A stretch of DNA of 64,000 nt from CAIJMU01 sp035530275 (GTDB taxonomy: Bacteria > Spirochaetota > Spirochaetia > Treponematales > Rectinemataceae): positions 1 through 64,000 of the forward strand of contig DATKVC010000003.1 in NCBI GenBank assembly GCA_035530275.1, written 5' to 3'. Position 1 is the stretch's first letter. Each line of letters opens with the position of its first letter. The notes under the pieces are model-generated. The model was given only the letters and a program-made list of their open reading frames with translations. It did not search any database and was not told the DNA's origin. Position numbers and translations under genes: made by a program. Of the stretch, positions 17,469-26,387 are shown piece by piece.

Positions 17469-18593
17469 CTAGTTCCTGTGCGCCTTAGCCAAGGCGGAGA
17501 TCTCCCTCGCCATCTCCGTCAAGGACACCTGCTTCTGGACGTGGCCGAGTTCGAAAGCGACCTTGGGCATGCCGTAGACGACGCTCGAGGCTTCGTCCTG
17601 GCCGAGGGTATATCCACCTTCCTTGAATATGTTGCCCAGCTCCTTCGCCCCGTCGCGGCCCATGCCTGTCATGATCACGCCAAGAGCCCTGTTTTGATAG
17701 TGCTTCGCCACGCTCGCGAAGAGAACGTCGGCGCTCGGCCTGTGTCCATTCATCGGCGCTGCCTCCGAGAGCCTGACGATGGCGCCAAGAGGCCTCTTTT
17801 CGACCTCGATGTGCCGGTCTCCGGGAGCGATGAGGATGCGGCCTGACTTCACGAGATCGCCGTCGGCGGCTTCCTTGACGTCTAGGGGGCAGATCCTGTC
17901 GAGACTCTTGGCGAATTCCTCGGTAAAACCCGGGGGCATGTGCTGAACTACCAGAAAGGGTTGGCTGATATCTGGGTCTATTTTGGCGAAAACCTCGCGC
18001 AAAGCGTTTGGTCCACCCGTCGAAATGCCGATGGCGATGAGTTCGATGGGGCCGCCATGCCGAAGCGGTTTCGGTGGCTCGGGCTTGGTTGTATGGGCCT
18101 TGGCCTCAAGGGCTGGCATGGGCTCGAACATCCGCTCCGGAGCCTCGAAATCGTATTGGAGCGGCGTTTTGCCCTTGGTTTTCTGATACTGGGTGCCCCA
18201 GACGAGGAGGAGGCGACTCAACTCGGCGGCGACCGTATGGATATCCGACGAAACCGAGCCCGAAGGCTTGGTGATAAAGTCGGCCGCCCCGAGGGCGAGG
18301 GCTTCCATAGTGACTTCGGCGCCCTTCCTCGCGACCGAGGAAAGAATGATCACGGGGATGTCGAAACCGAGCTTTCGCCGTTCCTTGAGGAATTCGATGC
18401 CGTTCATGCCGGGCATCTCGATGTCGAGGACGATGATATCGGGGTTGCAGCGCGGGATTTTCTGCAGGGCGAAGATGCCGTTCATCGCCTTGTCGGCGAC
18501 GCGCAGTCCCGGGGTCGTATCGATTATCCTCGACACGAGGTTGCGCATGAGGGCCGAGTCGTCGACGACGAGCACGGAGACGGGTTCGGACAA
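17469..18593 (-). CDS. cheB: Chemotaxis response regulator / protein-glutamate methylesterase CheB
   Basis: 374 residues: receiver domain with phospho-acceptor in IIVLDIEMPGMNG, a linker, and a C-terminal methylesterase with catalytic Ser in GISTGGPNALRE, His in VVQHMPPGF and Asp in MTGMGRDGAKEL. It removes methyl groups from chemoreceptors for adaptation. The start is TTG at 18593 with GGAGG 8 nt upstream. It follows cheR after 15 bp, so the pair form one unit and opposing methylation activities are made together. Confidence 0.96.
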   Translation of the reverse strand: MSEPVSVLVVDDSALMRNLVSRIIDTTPGLRVADKAMNGIFALQKIPRCNPDIIVLDIEMPGMNGIEFLKERRKLGFDIPVIILSSVARKGAEVTMEALALGAADFITKPSGSVSSDIHTVAAELSRLLLVWGTQYQKTKGKTPLQYDFEAPERMFEPMPALEAKAHTTKPEPPKPLRHGGPIELIAIGISTGGPNALREVFAKIDPDISQPFLVVQHMPPGFTEEFAKSLDRICPLDVKEAADGDLVKSGRILIAPGDRHIEVEKRPLGAIVRLSEAAPMNGHRPSADVLFASVAKHYQNRALGVIMTGMGRDGAKELGNIFKEGGYTLGQDEASSVVYGMPKVAFELGHVQKQVSLTEMAREISALAKAHRN

Positions 18594-18608
18594 GGGGATA
18601 TCCTCCGC

Positions 18609-19412
18609 TTATTTCTTGTAGAATGTGGCCCATTCGGTCTTCACGAATTCGAATTTCGTGTTCATGCCGAACAGGGATTCCGAGTGACCGATGAATAGGA
18701 AGCCGCGGGCGGAAGTGGCGTCCCAGAACCGCTCGACAGCGGCCTTCTGCGCAGCCTCGTCGAAATAGATCAGGACATTGCGGCAGAAGATGACATCGAG
18801 GTTCCTGAGGCCGGAATCGTTCTTGAGATTATGGTAATCGAATCGCACGGTCTTTCGGAGATCGTCCCGTATCTGATACCCGCCCGGTTTTTTTTCGAAG
18901 TACTTGCCGAGGTAGTTTTCGGGGACTCCCTGGAGGCGGCCGTCGGCGTAGAAGCCTTCCTTTCCGACCATCAAGGATTTGAGGCTGATGTCCGATGCAA
19001 TGACTTCGAAAGACCATCCTGTGGGGAGGATCTCTTTGAGGAGCATCGCGATGGTGTAGGGCTCCTCACCAGTGGAGCAGCCCGCGCTCCAGAATCGCAA
19101 ACGCCGCTCGGAAGCCCTCTGTTTAAGCAGGGTAGGGACTACGAACTTTTCAATTGCGTCGAAATGGGCCTGATTGCGGAAAAATCTCGTGAGATTGGTG
19201 GTGACGGTGTCGAGGAAGGTCTTGAGTTCTTCCTTGTCCCGCACTATGAGTTGGTAATATTCCTTGAGGCTATCGATTTTCTTGTCGCGGAGGCGCTCTT
19301 TCAATCGGCTTTCGAGGATTGAGCGATTGGTTGTGGAGAAATGGATGCCGCTCTCGTCGTACACGAGTTTGCGATAGAGCTCAAAATCAGGGTCTGAGAG
19401 GAATTCAGACAT
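18609..19412 (-). CDS. cheR: Chemoreceptor glutamate methyltransferase CheR
   Basis: 267 residues. An N-terminal helical domain (LKERLRDKKIDSLKEYY) is followed by the SAM-dependent methyltransferase domain with FWSAGCSTGEEPYTIA and the late motif IFCRNVLIYFDE. It methylates receptor glutamates using S-adenosylmethionine. ATG 19412 follows GGAGGCGGG. A perfect dyad ATCGCC-N7-GGCGAT (19424-19442) lies immediately upstream and could be an operator or a leader hairpin. Confidence 0.96.
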   Translation of the reverse strand: MSEFLSDPDFELYRKLVYDESGIHFSTTNRSILESRLKERLRDKKIDSLKEYYQLIVRDKEELKTFLDTVTTNLTRFFRNQAHFDAIEKFVVPTLLKQRASERRLRFWSAGCSTGEEPYTIAMLLKEILPTGWSFEVIASDISLKSLMVGKEGFYADGRLQGVPENYLGKYFEKKPGGYQIRDDLRKTVRFDYHNLKNDSGLRNLDVIFCRNVLIYFDEAAQKAAVERFWDATSARGFLFIGHSESLFGMNTKFEFVKTEWATFYKK

Positions 19413-19516
19413 CCCGCCTCCGGATCGCCCCGCCGAGGCGATTAAAAAATTGTAGGTTGACCTTCGAGGGGTGTCAATAAGGGCTGTTTTTCAGTGAATA
19501 GTCAAGGCTCGCGGGC

Positions 19517-19522
19517 TATCTT
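19517..19522 (+). promoter_or_regulatory. -10-like box directly upstream of the BFN-domain gene
   Basis: TATCTT ends 6 nt before ATG 19529, with no Shine-Dalgarno between; a leaderless transcript is possible. The -35 match is poor. Confidence 0.3.
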
Positions 19523-19528
19523 CCGTAC

Positions 19529-20017
19529 ATGATGGAAGAGTATGTGACCATGCAGGTGAGCGGCGTTTCGGTCGAAGAGGGCGATGCCCTTCCCCTCGTC
19601 TATCTGCGCGAAAGCCTCGGGTCGGGTGAGGGGGGCCTCAGCGTAAGGGTTGGTCCTTTCGAGGCCAGCGCCATACTGCTCCAGCTCGAGGGCATCACCC
19701 CCACGCGACTCTTGACCCACGATCTACTCGCCGAGCTTTTCAGGGAAGGCGGCATGAGCCTCGAAAGGGCGGAACTCTTCGGTTCGCCCGCGGAGGCTCC
19801 GAGGGCGCGCATCGTCTATCGCCATGGATTTACGCGCCGGGCCAAGGAAGTGCGGCCCTCCGACGCCCTGGCCCTGGCCCTGCGCCTCAAGGCCCCGATC
19901 TGCGCCGAGCGCTGCCTCATGACGGGGCCTGCCCGCACCCTCTCGTTCCGCCCTGGGGAGAGCCAGGACGAGGGGCTGGAAGTCCATCCACGCAGGAAGG
20001 GTCGAACGAGCGCCTGA
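19529..20017 (+). CDS. Bifunctional nuclease (BFN/DUF151) domain protein
   Basis: 162 residues. The first about 125 match the BFN-domain pattern: an opening VSVEEGDALPLVYL, then SVRVGPFEASAILLQLEG, TRLLTHDLLAELF, and the signature RPSDALALALRLKAPI. Members of this family have been linked to DNase/RNase activity or are simply conserved; the function here is unproved. The last about 35 residues are a charged tail. Two ATG codons are adjacent at 19529 and 19532. It precedes the DUF5312-like gene by 41 bp, in which that gene's own promoter lies. Confidence 0.8.
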   Translation: MMEEYVTMQVSGVSVEEGDALPLVYLRESLGSGEGGLSVRVGPFEASAILLQLEGITPTRLLTHDLLAELFREGGMSLERAELFGSPAEAPRARIVYRHGFTRRAKEVRPSDALALALRLKAPICAERCLMTGPARTLSFRPGESQDEGLEVHPRRKGRTSA

Positions 20018-20023
20018 TTTCGG

Positions 20024-20052
20024 TTGCTAGGTACCCCGGGACCACATAGAAT
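20024..20052 (+). promoter_or_regulatory. Predicted promoter of the 20059 gene, leaderless geometry
   Basis: TTGCTA (20024-20029), a 17-bp spacer and TAGAAT (20047-20052), then only 6 nt to ATG 20059 and no Shine-Dalgarno. This is the clearest leaderless candidate in the window. Confidence 0.55.
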
Positions 20053-20058
20053 TGTCCC

Positions 20059-21735
20059 ATGACTCTCTTGGCATTGGTAAAAAGTCTGCTCTCCCGCGTG
20101 CTTTCGAGAAATCCCGAAGAGGCGGCCCGGAAGGCCGAACTTCGCAAGGTCTATGCTTCGCTTTCCGGCCAGGAGGGCGATTGGTATCGCCCGCGCCAGA
20201 ATCTCGTCCTTCCGGGCTTTCCCGCGGTCCTGCTCGAGTTCGCGCGCCTACTCAAACCCCTTTCCGACTTGATGAAGGCCACGGTGGCCAACCCGGATCA
20301 GAGAATCGCCCAGCATTTCCGCGATTTTCTCATCGAATGCAGATTATCGCAGGCCGGGCTCGAATTGCGAAAGTCACTCCTCTACGAAGGCATGACGGAC
20401 CGCCTCGGGAATTCCCTCGATCCCGAATCCGAACTCGAGCGAATGAGCGGCGACTTCCGGACTCTACTTGCCGAGCTCGAGAGCCTCGGGCCCCGTCGCA
20501 TCGACGAGGAACTCGATGCCGTCGCGTCCTTCGTGGATCTCTCGCGCTTCGATTTCGAGCGTCTTCTCGCCCTCTTCGATCCGGGCGTCTCGATCGACAA
20601 CCCCAGGCATCGCTCGAATTTCTCGCCCGTCGAGGGCGAATTGGTGCTTCCCGACCTCCTTGACCTCCATTTCGTCCTGGAGCACTTCGTATTCGAGACC
20701 CATCTCAGGGAGAACCTCCTAAGACTTATGGAGCGTCGGATGGCGGGAGTAGACGACACGAAGCGCAAGCATGTCGCCAAGCTCGTCTCGAAAATCGACC
20801 AGATGCTGGTCGATTCCCTCGATCCCGCCCGCCTTATCGCCCTTGCCAGGGCCATCAAGGGCGATCCCCGCTACGTCCCCGTCGTGCCTCTTCGTCATGA
20901 AGAGCATTTCGCAGAATACAAGCAGCGCCTCGTAACCCAATTCGACAAGGACCGCGATCGCGTGTCCAGGGAGCGACGCGAAACCGCCATGGGTTCGGAT
21001 ATCGCCGCCCTTTTCGGGTCCATGGAGATCGTGGCGATCGAGGGCTATGACGAAGAGATGGATTCCTATCTCCGAAGGGAGACCTCGACGGGCTTTCTCT
21101 GGGTCAAGCCGCTGCGGGTGCTGAGGACCTTCATTCTGGGGGTCTTCGAGCCCATTGTCAGGGACTCCCTCAAGCGAATCCTCGTCGAGGGCTATTTCGA
21201 CAACAAGGCCTTCCAGAACAACGCGGCGAACCTCCTGTACCAATGCGAGAAATCGGCTTCCCACATAGCAGATTTCGAGAAAAACGTCGCGGGAACCGGG
21301 CGCAGCTCGGCTATGGCCCTTCGGCGCTATGTCGATGAGATGAAGCGCGGGAAGGACCTCTCTCCTTTCATCTCCCGGCTGGTCGATGGAATCAACGGGA
21401 TCGCCCGCGACCTCGCCCGCGACGAGGCGAAAAATTTCGCCATGCTCGCCGAGTCCGTGGTCGATATCGTCGCGGATTCGAAGCGGCCCAGTCCCGAGCT
21501 CGTCACCAACATCAGGACCTTAGGCGGGGCGCGCAATCGCGAGATTCTCGGGCTCTTGACCCAAGGGCGGGACCGCCTCGTGATCTTCGTCCGGATAATG
21601 AGGGGATTCGGGGCGGTGTACCCGGGAATCGCTCCCTCTATCGTGGGCGAAGCCAATGATGGCGATCCCAGGCCGGCTCCTCTCGCTTCGGCGACGTCGC
21701 GGGGCGATTTAGCTTCGGAAGGAAGGAAACCTTGA
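20059..21735 (+). CDS. Hypothetical protein, DUF5312-like (spirochaete type)
   Basis: 558-residue soluble helical protein of unknown function. It looks to me like the spirochaete DUF5312 family, unverified. Visible features: a basic start (LLALVKSLLSRVLSRN), long charged helices, and a conserved-looking middle around EGYDEEMDSYLRRETSTGFLWVKPLRVLRTFILGVFEP. No membrane segment. It opens a four-gene overlapping run (this gene, GGDEF, ferredoxin, GH13). A leaderless start is suggested by the promoter 6 nt upstream. Confidence 0.75.
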   Translation: MTLLALVKSLLSRVLSRNPEEAARKAELRKVYASLSGQEGDWYRPRQNLVLPGFPAVLLEFARLLKPLSDLMKATVANPDQRIAQHFRDFLIECRLSQAGLELRKSLLYEGMTDRLGNSLDPESELERMSGDFRTLLAELESLGPRRIDEELDAVASFVDLSRFDFERLLALFDPGVSIDNPRHRSNFSPVEGELVLPDLLDLHFVLEHFVFETHLRENLLRLMERRMAGVDDTKRKHVAKLVSKIDQMLVDSLDPARLIALARAIKGDPRYVPVVPLRHEEHFAEYKQRLVTQFDKDRDRVSRERRETAMGSDIAALFGSMEIVAIEGYDEEMDSYLRRETSTGFLWVKPLRVLRTFILGVFEPIVRDSLKRILVEGYFDNKAFQNNAANLLYQCEKSASHIADFEKNVAGTGRSSAMALRRYVDEMKRGKDLSPFISRLVDGINGIARDLARDEAKNFAMLAESVVDIVADSKRPSPELVTNIRTLGGARNREILGLLTQGRDRLVIFVRIMRGFGAVYPGIAPSIVGEANDGDPRPAPLASATSRGDLASEGRKP

Positions 21736-22784
21736 ATCCATCGAGATCCCCGTTGACTATCGAGGAGAGGGAATCCTTCGAACGACAGATTTTCGATCTT
21801 AGGCAACTTCTCGAGGTTTCGAAGAGCCTGAGCTCGACCCTCGACTACAACGTGCTGATCGAGTCGATCCTCTACGCGGTCATGGGGCAGTTCAACGTGC
21901 TCAGGGCGGGCCTCTTCGCGCGCAAGGGCCTCGACACGCCTTGGTTCAGTCTTCATCGCAACTATAAAGGCTTCGAGACCATGCATGGAATCGACTATTC
22001 GATTTCCGACGACCATCCGGCGATGCGGTTGTTTCTCCGGCAATATGGCTGCTACTCGCTCGCGGACGTGAAGGCGAGGCTCGGGAGCCTCGACGGCCTG
22101 GAGGCCTTGAACTCCCTCGGCCCCGACCTCGTCGTGCCGCTCAAGTCGAAAGGCGCGATCAACGGCATCCTCGTGATCGGGGAGCGCATCGAAAGCCTGG
22201 GGGACTTCAGCGCGCTCGAGCGCGAATATCTTGTCGACATCGCGGTGATGGCGGCCATCGCGATCAACAACGCCTTCCTCTTCGAGATGACGACCACGGA
22301 TATGATGACGCGGCTCAAGATGAAGCACTACTTCTGGACCATTCTCGCGGAGAAGATGGACCTCGCTCGGCGGAACGGGGACAGACTTTCCGTGCTCATG
22401 CTCGACATCGATCATTTCAAGATTTTCAATGACACCCATGGCCATCAGTTCGGCGATCTCGTCATCAAGTCGGTCGCGCGGACCACGCAGAAGATGGTCC
22501 GTGTCCAGGACGTCGCCGCCCGATTTGGAGGGGAGGAATTCTGCGTCGTGCTTCCCTCTGCGGACGCGACAATAGCCTACGGAATCGCCGAGCGGATCCG
22601 CAGGGCCATCGCGGCCACGGTCCTCGAACAGGACGGCAAGAAGGTTTCCGTCACCGTATCCATAGGTTGCGCCTCCTTCGATGCGGAGCGCGACACCACT
22701 GCCAGGCAGCTCGTCGAGCGGGCCGACAAGGCGCTCTACGAGTCCAAGGCCGGGGGCCGAAACATGAGTACGGCGGCCGAGTGA
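21732..22784 (+). CDS. GAF-GGDEF diguanylate cyclase
   Basis: 350 residues, making c-di-GMP from two GTP. Residues about 25-185 form a GAF-like sensor domain (ILYAVMGQFNVLRAGLF), and 195-350 the GGDEF domain. The active-site loop GGEEF is at 266-270 and an inhibitory-site RVQD at 257-260, so an active, product-inhibited cyclase is expected. The TTG start at 21732 overlaps the previous stop by 4 nt behind GGAAGGAAA. No membrane helix, so it senses a cytoplasmic cue. Confidence 0.92.
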   Translation: MNPSRSPLTIEERESFERQIFDLRQLLEVSKSLSSTLDYNVLIESILYAVMGQFNVLRAGLFARKGLDTPWFSLHRNYKGFETMHGIDYSISDDHPAMRLFLRQYGCYSLADVKARLGSLDGLEALNSLGPDLVVPLKSKGAINGILVIGERIESLGDFSALEREYLVDIAVMAAIAINNAFLFEMTTTDMMTRLKMKHYFWTILAEKMDLARRNGDRLSVLMLDIDHFKIFNDTHGHQFGDLVIKSVARTTQKMVRVQDVAARFGGEEFCVVLPSADATIAYGIAERIRRAIAATVLEQDGKKVSVTVSIGCASFDAERDTTARQLVERADKALYESKAGGRNMSTAAE

Positions 22785-23098
22785 TGGCTAGCCTCGTCTT
22801 TTCCCCTGGGGACGGAGGCGGGCAGCTCTCCATCCCCCTTTCGATAAGCTCGAGCGTCCTCGTCGCGATCATGAAGTCCGGGGCCTTCATCCGCCACGAC
22901 TGCGGTGGAAAGGCGCTTTGCGGCACCTGTCGCATCGAGGTAGGCGAGGGGGGGAGGCTGAGTCCCATGGGGGCCTCGGAACGAGGACGACTCGAGGCAA
23001 TCGGAGTCGCCGTCGACGGGCGGACAAGGCTTGCGTGTCAGACTCACGCGTCGCGGGATTTCGAGGCGCGCGGCTGCCTCGGCAAGGAGCATCGATGA
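22784..23098 (+). CDS. [2Fe-2S] ferredoxin
   Basis: 104 residues. Plant/vertebrate-type cluster motif: Cys in HDCGGKALCGTCRIEV (C-x5-C-x2-C) and a fourth Cys about 37 residues on in RLACQTH. The fold start, with a short strand and the loop before the cysteines, fits small electron carriers. ATG 22784 overlaps the cyclase stop (TGATG), and its own stop overlaps the GH13 start. Its redox partner is not evident from the neighbours. Confidence 0.85.
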   Translation: MASLVFSPGDGGGQLSIPLSISSSVLVAIMKSGAFIRHDCGGKALCGTCRIEVGEGGRLSPMGASERGRLEAIGVAVDGRTRLACQTHASRDFEARGCLGKEHR

Positions 23099-24693
23099 GG
23101 CGGTGGTGGCAGGACGCGGTCTTCTACCAAATCTATCCCCGAAGCTTCGCCGATTCCGACGGCGACGGGGTCGGTGACCTCCGGGGCATCATCGGACGCC
23201 TCGACTACCTTCGCGATCTCGGGGTGGACGCGCTTTGGATCTCTCCCTTCTTCCCGAGTCCGAAGAAGGACTGGGGTTATGACATCTCCGACTACCGGGG
23301 CATCGATCCTGAGTACGGCACTCCCGATGACTTCCGGGAACTCGTGGCGACCGCCCATCAAAAGGGCCTCCGCGTCATCCTCGATCTCGTCCTGAACCAT
23401 AGCTCAGACGAGCATCCCTGGTTCAAGGCCGCGCGGGCCTCGAAAGAAGCGCCCGAACACGGCTATTACATCTGGAAACCCCTGGCCGGGCCGAAACCTA
23501 ACAATTGGGTCTGCACCTTCGAGCAGAGTTCGGCCTGGTTCCCCAACCCCGAGACGGGAGAACGCTATCTCTGCACTTTCACGCGGTTCCAGCCGGAATT
23601 CGATTGGCGCAATCCCCGCCTCCGCGAGGAAATCTACGCGGTGATGCGCCATTGGCTCGACCTTGGCGCCGACGGTTTCCGCCTCGACGTGGCGACGGCC
23701 TACATCAAGGACACCGAGTTTCGCTCGAATCCCTTCCAGCCTAAGCTCATCCCCGATCTCCTTCAGCGGCACATATTCGACCGGAACAGACCCGAGGTCC
23801 ATGAGATATTCCGCGAGATGCGCGAAATCGCCGGCGACGAGCGCGTCCTCATCGGGGAGACCCACGGCAACGACCCGGCCCTCGCCGCGTCCTGCTACGG
23901 AGCGGGCGACGAGCTTCATCTCGCCTTCAATTTCGAATTCCTCGAGACGAGCTGGTCTGCCGTAGGCTTCCGCACGGCCGCGGAGACCTGGTACGCGGCC
24001 CTTCCCGAAGGGGCCTGGCCTGTCTTCGTCCTTTCCAACCATGACAAGCCTCGCCACGCTTGGCGCTATAGGGGCAAGACTGATTCCGAGACCGAGGCGC
24101 GCGCCCGGGTGGCCGCGACCCTCCTCCTGACGCTGAGGGGCAGCCCCTTCGTCTATTATGGAGAGGAGATCGGTATGAGCTGCCGCCGGATCCCTCGTGA
24201 GCAACTCCGCGATCCGCTGGGCATCAAGACCTGGCCCATGGGCTTTCTCGGTCGCGACCCCGAGCGCACGCCGATGCAGTGGAGCGCCGGTCCGGGGGCG
24301 GGCTTCGGTCCCGCAGGGGAAAATGGACGGATAGCGGAGCCCTGGCTCCCCGTGAATCCCGATTGGCGGGAACGCAATGTCGAAGCTCAGCTCGCCGACC
24401 CGGCGTCGATCCTCTCCCTCTATCGCCGGCTCATCGCGCTGCGACGCGGCCAAGCTTCGCTGCGCGAGGGCTCGATACGTTTTCTCGACTCGAGCCGCGA
24501 CCTCCTCGCCTTTGAACGGAGTTCGCCGGGGGAAAGGATCCTCGTCGTGCTCAACTTTTCATCGGAGGTGCAGGACTTCGATCTCGCTTCCGGCGGGACT
24601 CTGTTGCTGGAAGAGGAAGGCGGTCGAAGGCGGCAGAGCGCGGGCAGGCTTCGAATCGCCCCCCTCGAATCCCTGCTTCTCCTTCTCGATTGA
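23095..24693 (+). CDS. GH13 alpha-glucosidase (oligo-1,6-glucosidase type)
   Basis: 532 residues, no signal peptide, so cytoplasmic hydrolysis of alpha-glucosides. Conserved regions in order: DAVFYQIYPRSFADSDGDG, DLVLNHSSDEHPWF, GFRLDVAT with the nucleophile Asp, LIGETHG with the acid/base Glu, and VLSNHDKPRH with the third Asp. A C-terminal beta domain follows. ATG 23095 sits after AAGGAG and overlaps the ferredoxin stop; the longer frame from 22918 is discarded. It converges with holA. Confidence 0.92.
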   Translation: MRRWWQDAVFYQIYPRSFADSDGDGVGDLRGIIGRLDYLRDLGVDALWISPFFPSPKKDWGYDISDYRGIDPEYGTPDDFRELVATAHQKGLRVILDLVLNHSSDEHPWFKAARASKEAPEHGYYIWKPLAGPKPNNWVCTFEQSSAWFPNPETGERYLCTFTRFQPEFDWRNPRLREEIYAVMRHWLDLGADGFRLDVATAYIKDTEFRSNPFQPKLIPDLLQRHIFDRNRPEVHEIFREMREIAGDERVLIGETHGNDPALAASCYGAGDELHLAFNFEFLETSWSAVGFRTAAETWYAALPEGAWPVFVLSNHDKPRHAWRYRGKTDSETEARARVAATLLLTLRGSPFVYYGEEIGMSCRRIPREQLRDPLGIKTWPMGFLGRDPERTPMQWSAGPGAGFGPAGENGRIAEPWLPVNPDWRERNVEAQLADPASILSLYRRLIALRRGQASLREGSIRFLDSSRDLLAFERSSPGERILVVLNFSSEVQDFDLASGGTLLLEEEGGRRRQSAGRLRIAPLESLLLLLD

Positions 24694-24751
24694 AGGCCGC
24701 CACGGCCCGATAGAAAAAGCTGTCCCCGTCCCTCGTCGCCCGCCCGGATAC

Positions 24752-25750
24752 TTACAGATACGAGGTGTCGAGGGCCAGCTCGCCCTTGCGTACGACGATG
24801 CCCCAGACGAGGAGCTGGAGAAGGCCGGCTTCGAGCTGGGCGCCGCCGCCCCGTGCCCTCGCGTCGAAGTCGTTGAGGAGGCAAAGGACTCGCTCGCATG
24901 CGCGGTGATCGTAGCGGCGAAGCGCTTCGCGATGGGTCGCCTGGAGGCTCTTCGCCCTGATTCCCGACTTGATGCAGGCCCCCTCGAAACCCTCGCCGCC
25001 CTCCATGAGGACATGCAAACGGAGGAGCCTCTTCCAGCTCCAGGCCAGGGCGGCGATGAGGGGAACAGCCCCGCCCTGTCGGTCGGCGAGGACCGTTTCG
25101 AGGCATTCGAAGGCCCAGATTGGCTCGTCTGCCGCCATTCGCGCGAAGAGGCTGAATGCGTCCTCGCGTCTGTTGCGTGCGATTGCTCCGTCGATATCCT
25201 CGGCGCCGAGCCTCGTCCCCTCGGGGAAGAGCACGGCCAATCGGGCGCAGGCCGCGTCGAGGGAGGCCGTGTCGTTCTCGACGAGCTCGAGGAGGGTTTC
25301 CACCCCCTCCTCGTCGATCGAAATGCCCGACTCGGCGAGGCGTCTCGTCAACCACTGTGGTTTTTCGTTTTCAAAGAGCTCCCAGAAGGTCTTCTTGGCA
25401 TCCTTGCCGACTGCGTCCTCGATCGCCTTCTCGAGGCCGAAGGCCGAAGTGACCAAGAGAAGGACGACGTCCTTGGGCGGGCGCCTGATGTAGTCGAGCA
25501 AACTGCCGACCTCGGCCTTGGTCTTTGCCAGATCGGCGTCTCTGTACTCGATGAGGCGGGCAGACGAAAAGAGCGACCCGTTCATGGCGAGGGAGAGAAG
25601 CTCAACCACGGGCGTCTCTTGGGCGTAGAGCCTGTGCTCCTCCGGAGCCCCACCGGTTGCAGCGGCGAATTCCTTGCGGATCGTTTCCACGAAGGCCGTC
25701 CGCCTTCCGGCATCCGGCCCGGCCAGGATGTAAACGGGTTCTATCTTCAT
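24752..25750 (-). CDS. holA: DNA polymerase III delta subunit
   Basis: 332 residues. The start IEPVYILAGPDAGRRTAFVETI is the divergent P-loop region of HolA, a clamp-loader subunit that opens the sliding clamp. The fold, with an N-terminal AAA-like domain and C-terminal helices (AWSWKRLLRLHVLM...LEAGLLQLLVWGI), matches delta subunits, which lack ATPase residues. It is the last gene of the minus-strand series and starts 37 bp after lexA. Confidence 0.88.
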   Translation of the reverse strand: MKIEPVYILAGPDAGRRTAFVETIRKEFAAATGGAPEEHRLYAQETPVVELLSLAMNGSLFSSARLIEYRDADLAKTKAEVGSLLDYIRRPPKDVVLLLVTSAFGLEKAIEDAVGKDAKKTFWELFENEKPQWLTRRLAESGISIDEEGVETLLELVENDTASLDAACARLAVLFPEGTRLGAEDIDGAIARNRREDAFSLFARMAADEPIWAFECLETVLADRQGGAVPLIAALAWSWKRLLRLHVLMEGGEGFEGACIKSGIRAKSLQATHREALRRYDHRACERVLCLLNDFDARARGGGAQLEAGLLQLLVWGIVVRKGELALDTSYL

Positions 25751-25787
25751 GATGGCTACTACTCTAGGGCTCCGGACAGGGCTCGGC

Positions 25788-26387
25788 TCAATAGCTGCGG
25801 ATGATGCCGCGCAGTCGGCCGATTATGCGGACGTCCTGGGTGTAGATGGGCGAATAGGCGGGGTTTTCCGCTACCAATTTGACTCGGTTGTTCTCGCGAT
25901 AGAAACGCTTGAGGGTGACCGCATCGTCGATCATTGCGACCACGATCTCGCCGTTGTCCGCCGTCGGCCGCTCCTCGATGATGGCGAGATCCTCGTCGTA
26001 GATTCCCGCGTCCTTCATGCTGTCGCCCTTTACTCTGAGGGCGAAGCAACTTCCGGATCTCGTCATTTCCTTCGGAACCTCGACGGACCCCTCGAAATTC
26101 TCGTCGGCGAAAAGCGGACGGCCCGCCGCGACCGAGCCGAGGAGGGGCACTTCCGATTTTCTCGAATCGCCGGGCGCTTGGGGGATGATCTCGATAGCCC
26201 TCGACCTGTTGTCGCCGAGCCTGAGCTGTCCTTTGCGCTCGAGCGCCTTGATATGGTCGTAGGCGCCCTTGATCGAGATGCCGAAGCGATCGGCAAGCTC
26301 GCGGATCGTCGGAGGGTAGCCGTGCTCTTCGACGAAGTCCGAAATACTGCAGAGAACTTCGGTCTGGCGCAGGGTCAGAGTCTTCAT
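25788..26387 (-). CDS. lexA: SOS repressor LexA
   Basis: 199-residue repressor-protease. The winged helix has EEHGYPPTIRELADRFGI; the self-cleavage site Ala88-Gly89 lies in SVAAGRP; the catalytic Ser123 is in GDSM and Lys160 in VTLKRF, so autocleavage should work. Its start overlaps the stop of the NtrC-type regulator (ATGA), an unusual coupling. I found no clear LexA box in front of the operon by eye. Confidence 0.96.
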   Translation of the reverse strand: MKTLTLRQTEVLCSISDFVEEHGYPPTIRELADRFGISIKGAYDHIKALERKGQLRLGDNRSRAIEIIPQAPGDSRKSEVPLLGSVAAGRPLFADENFEGSVEVPKEMTRSGSCFALRVKGDSMKDAGIYDEDLAIIEERPTADNGEIVVAMIDDAVTLKRFYRENNRVKLVAENPAYSPIYTQDVRIIGRLRGIIRSY

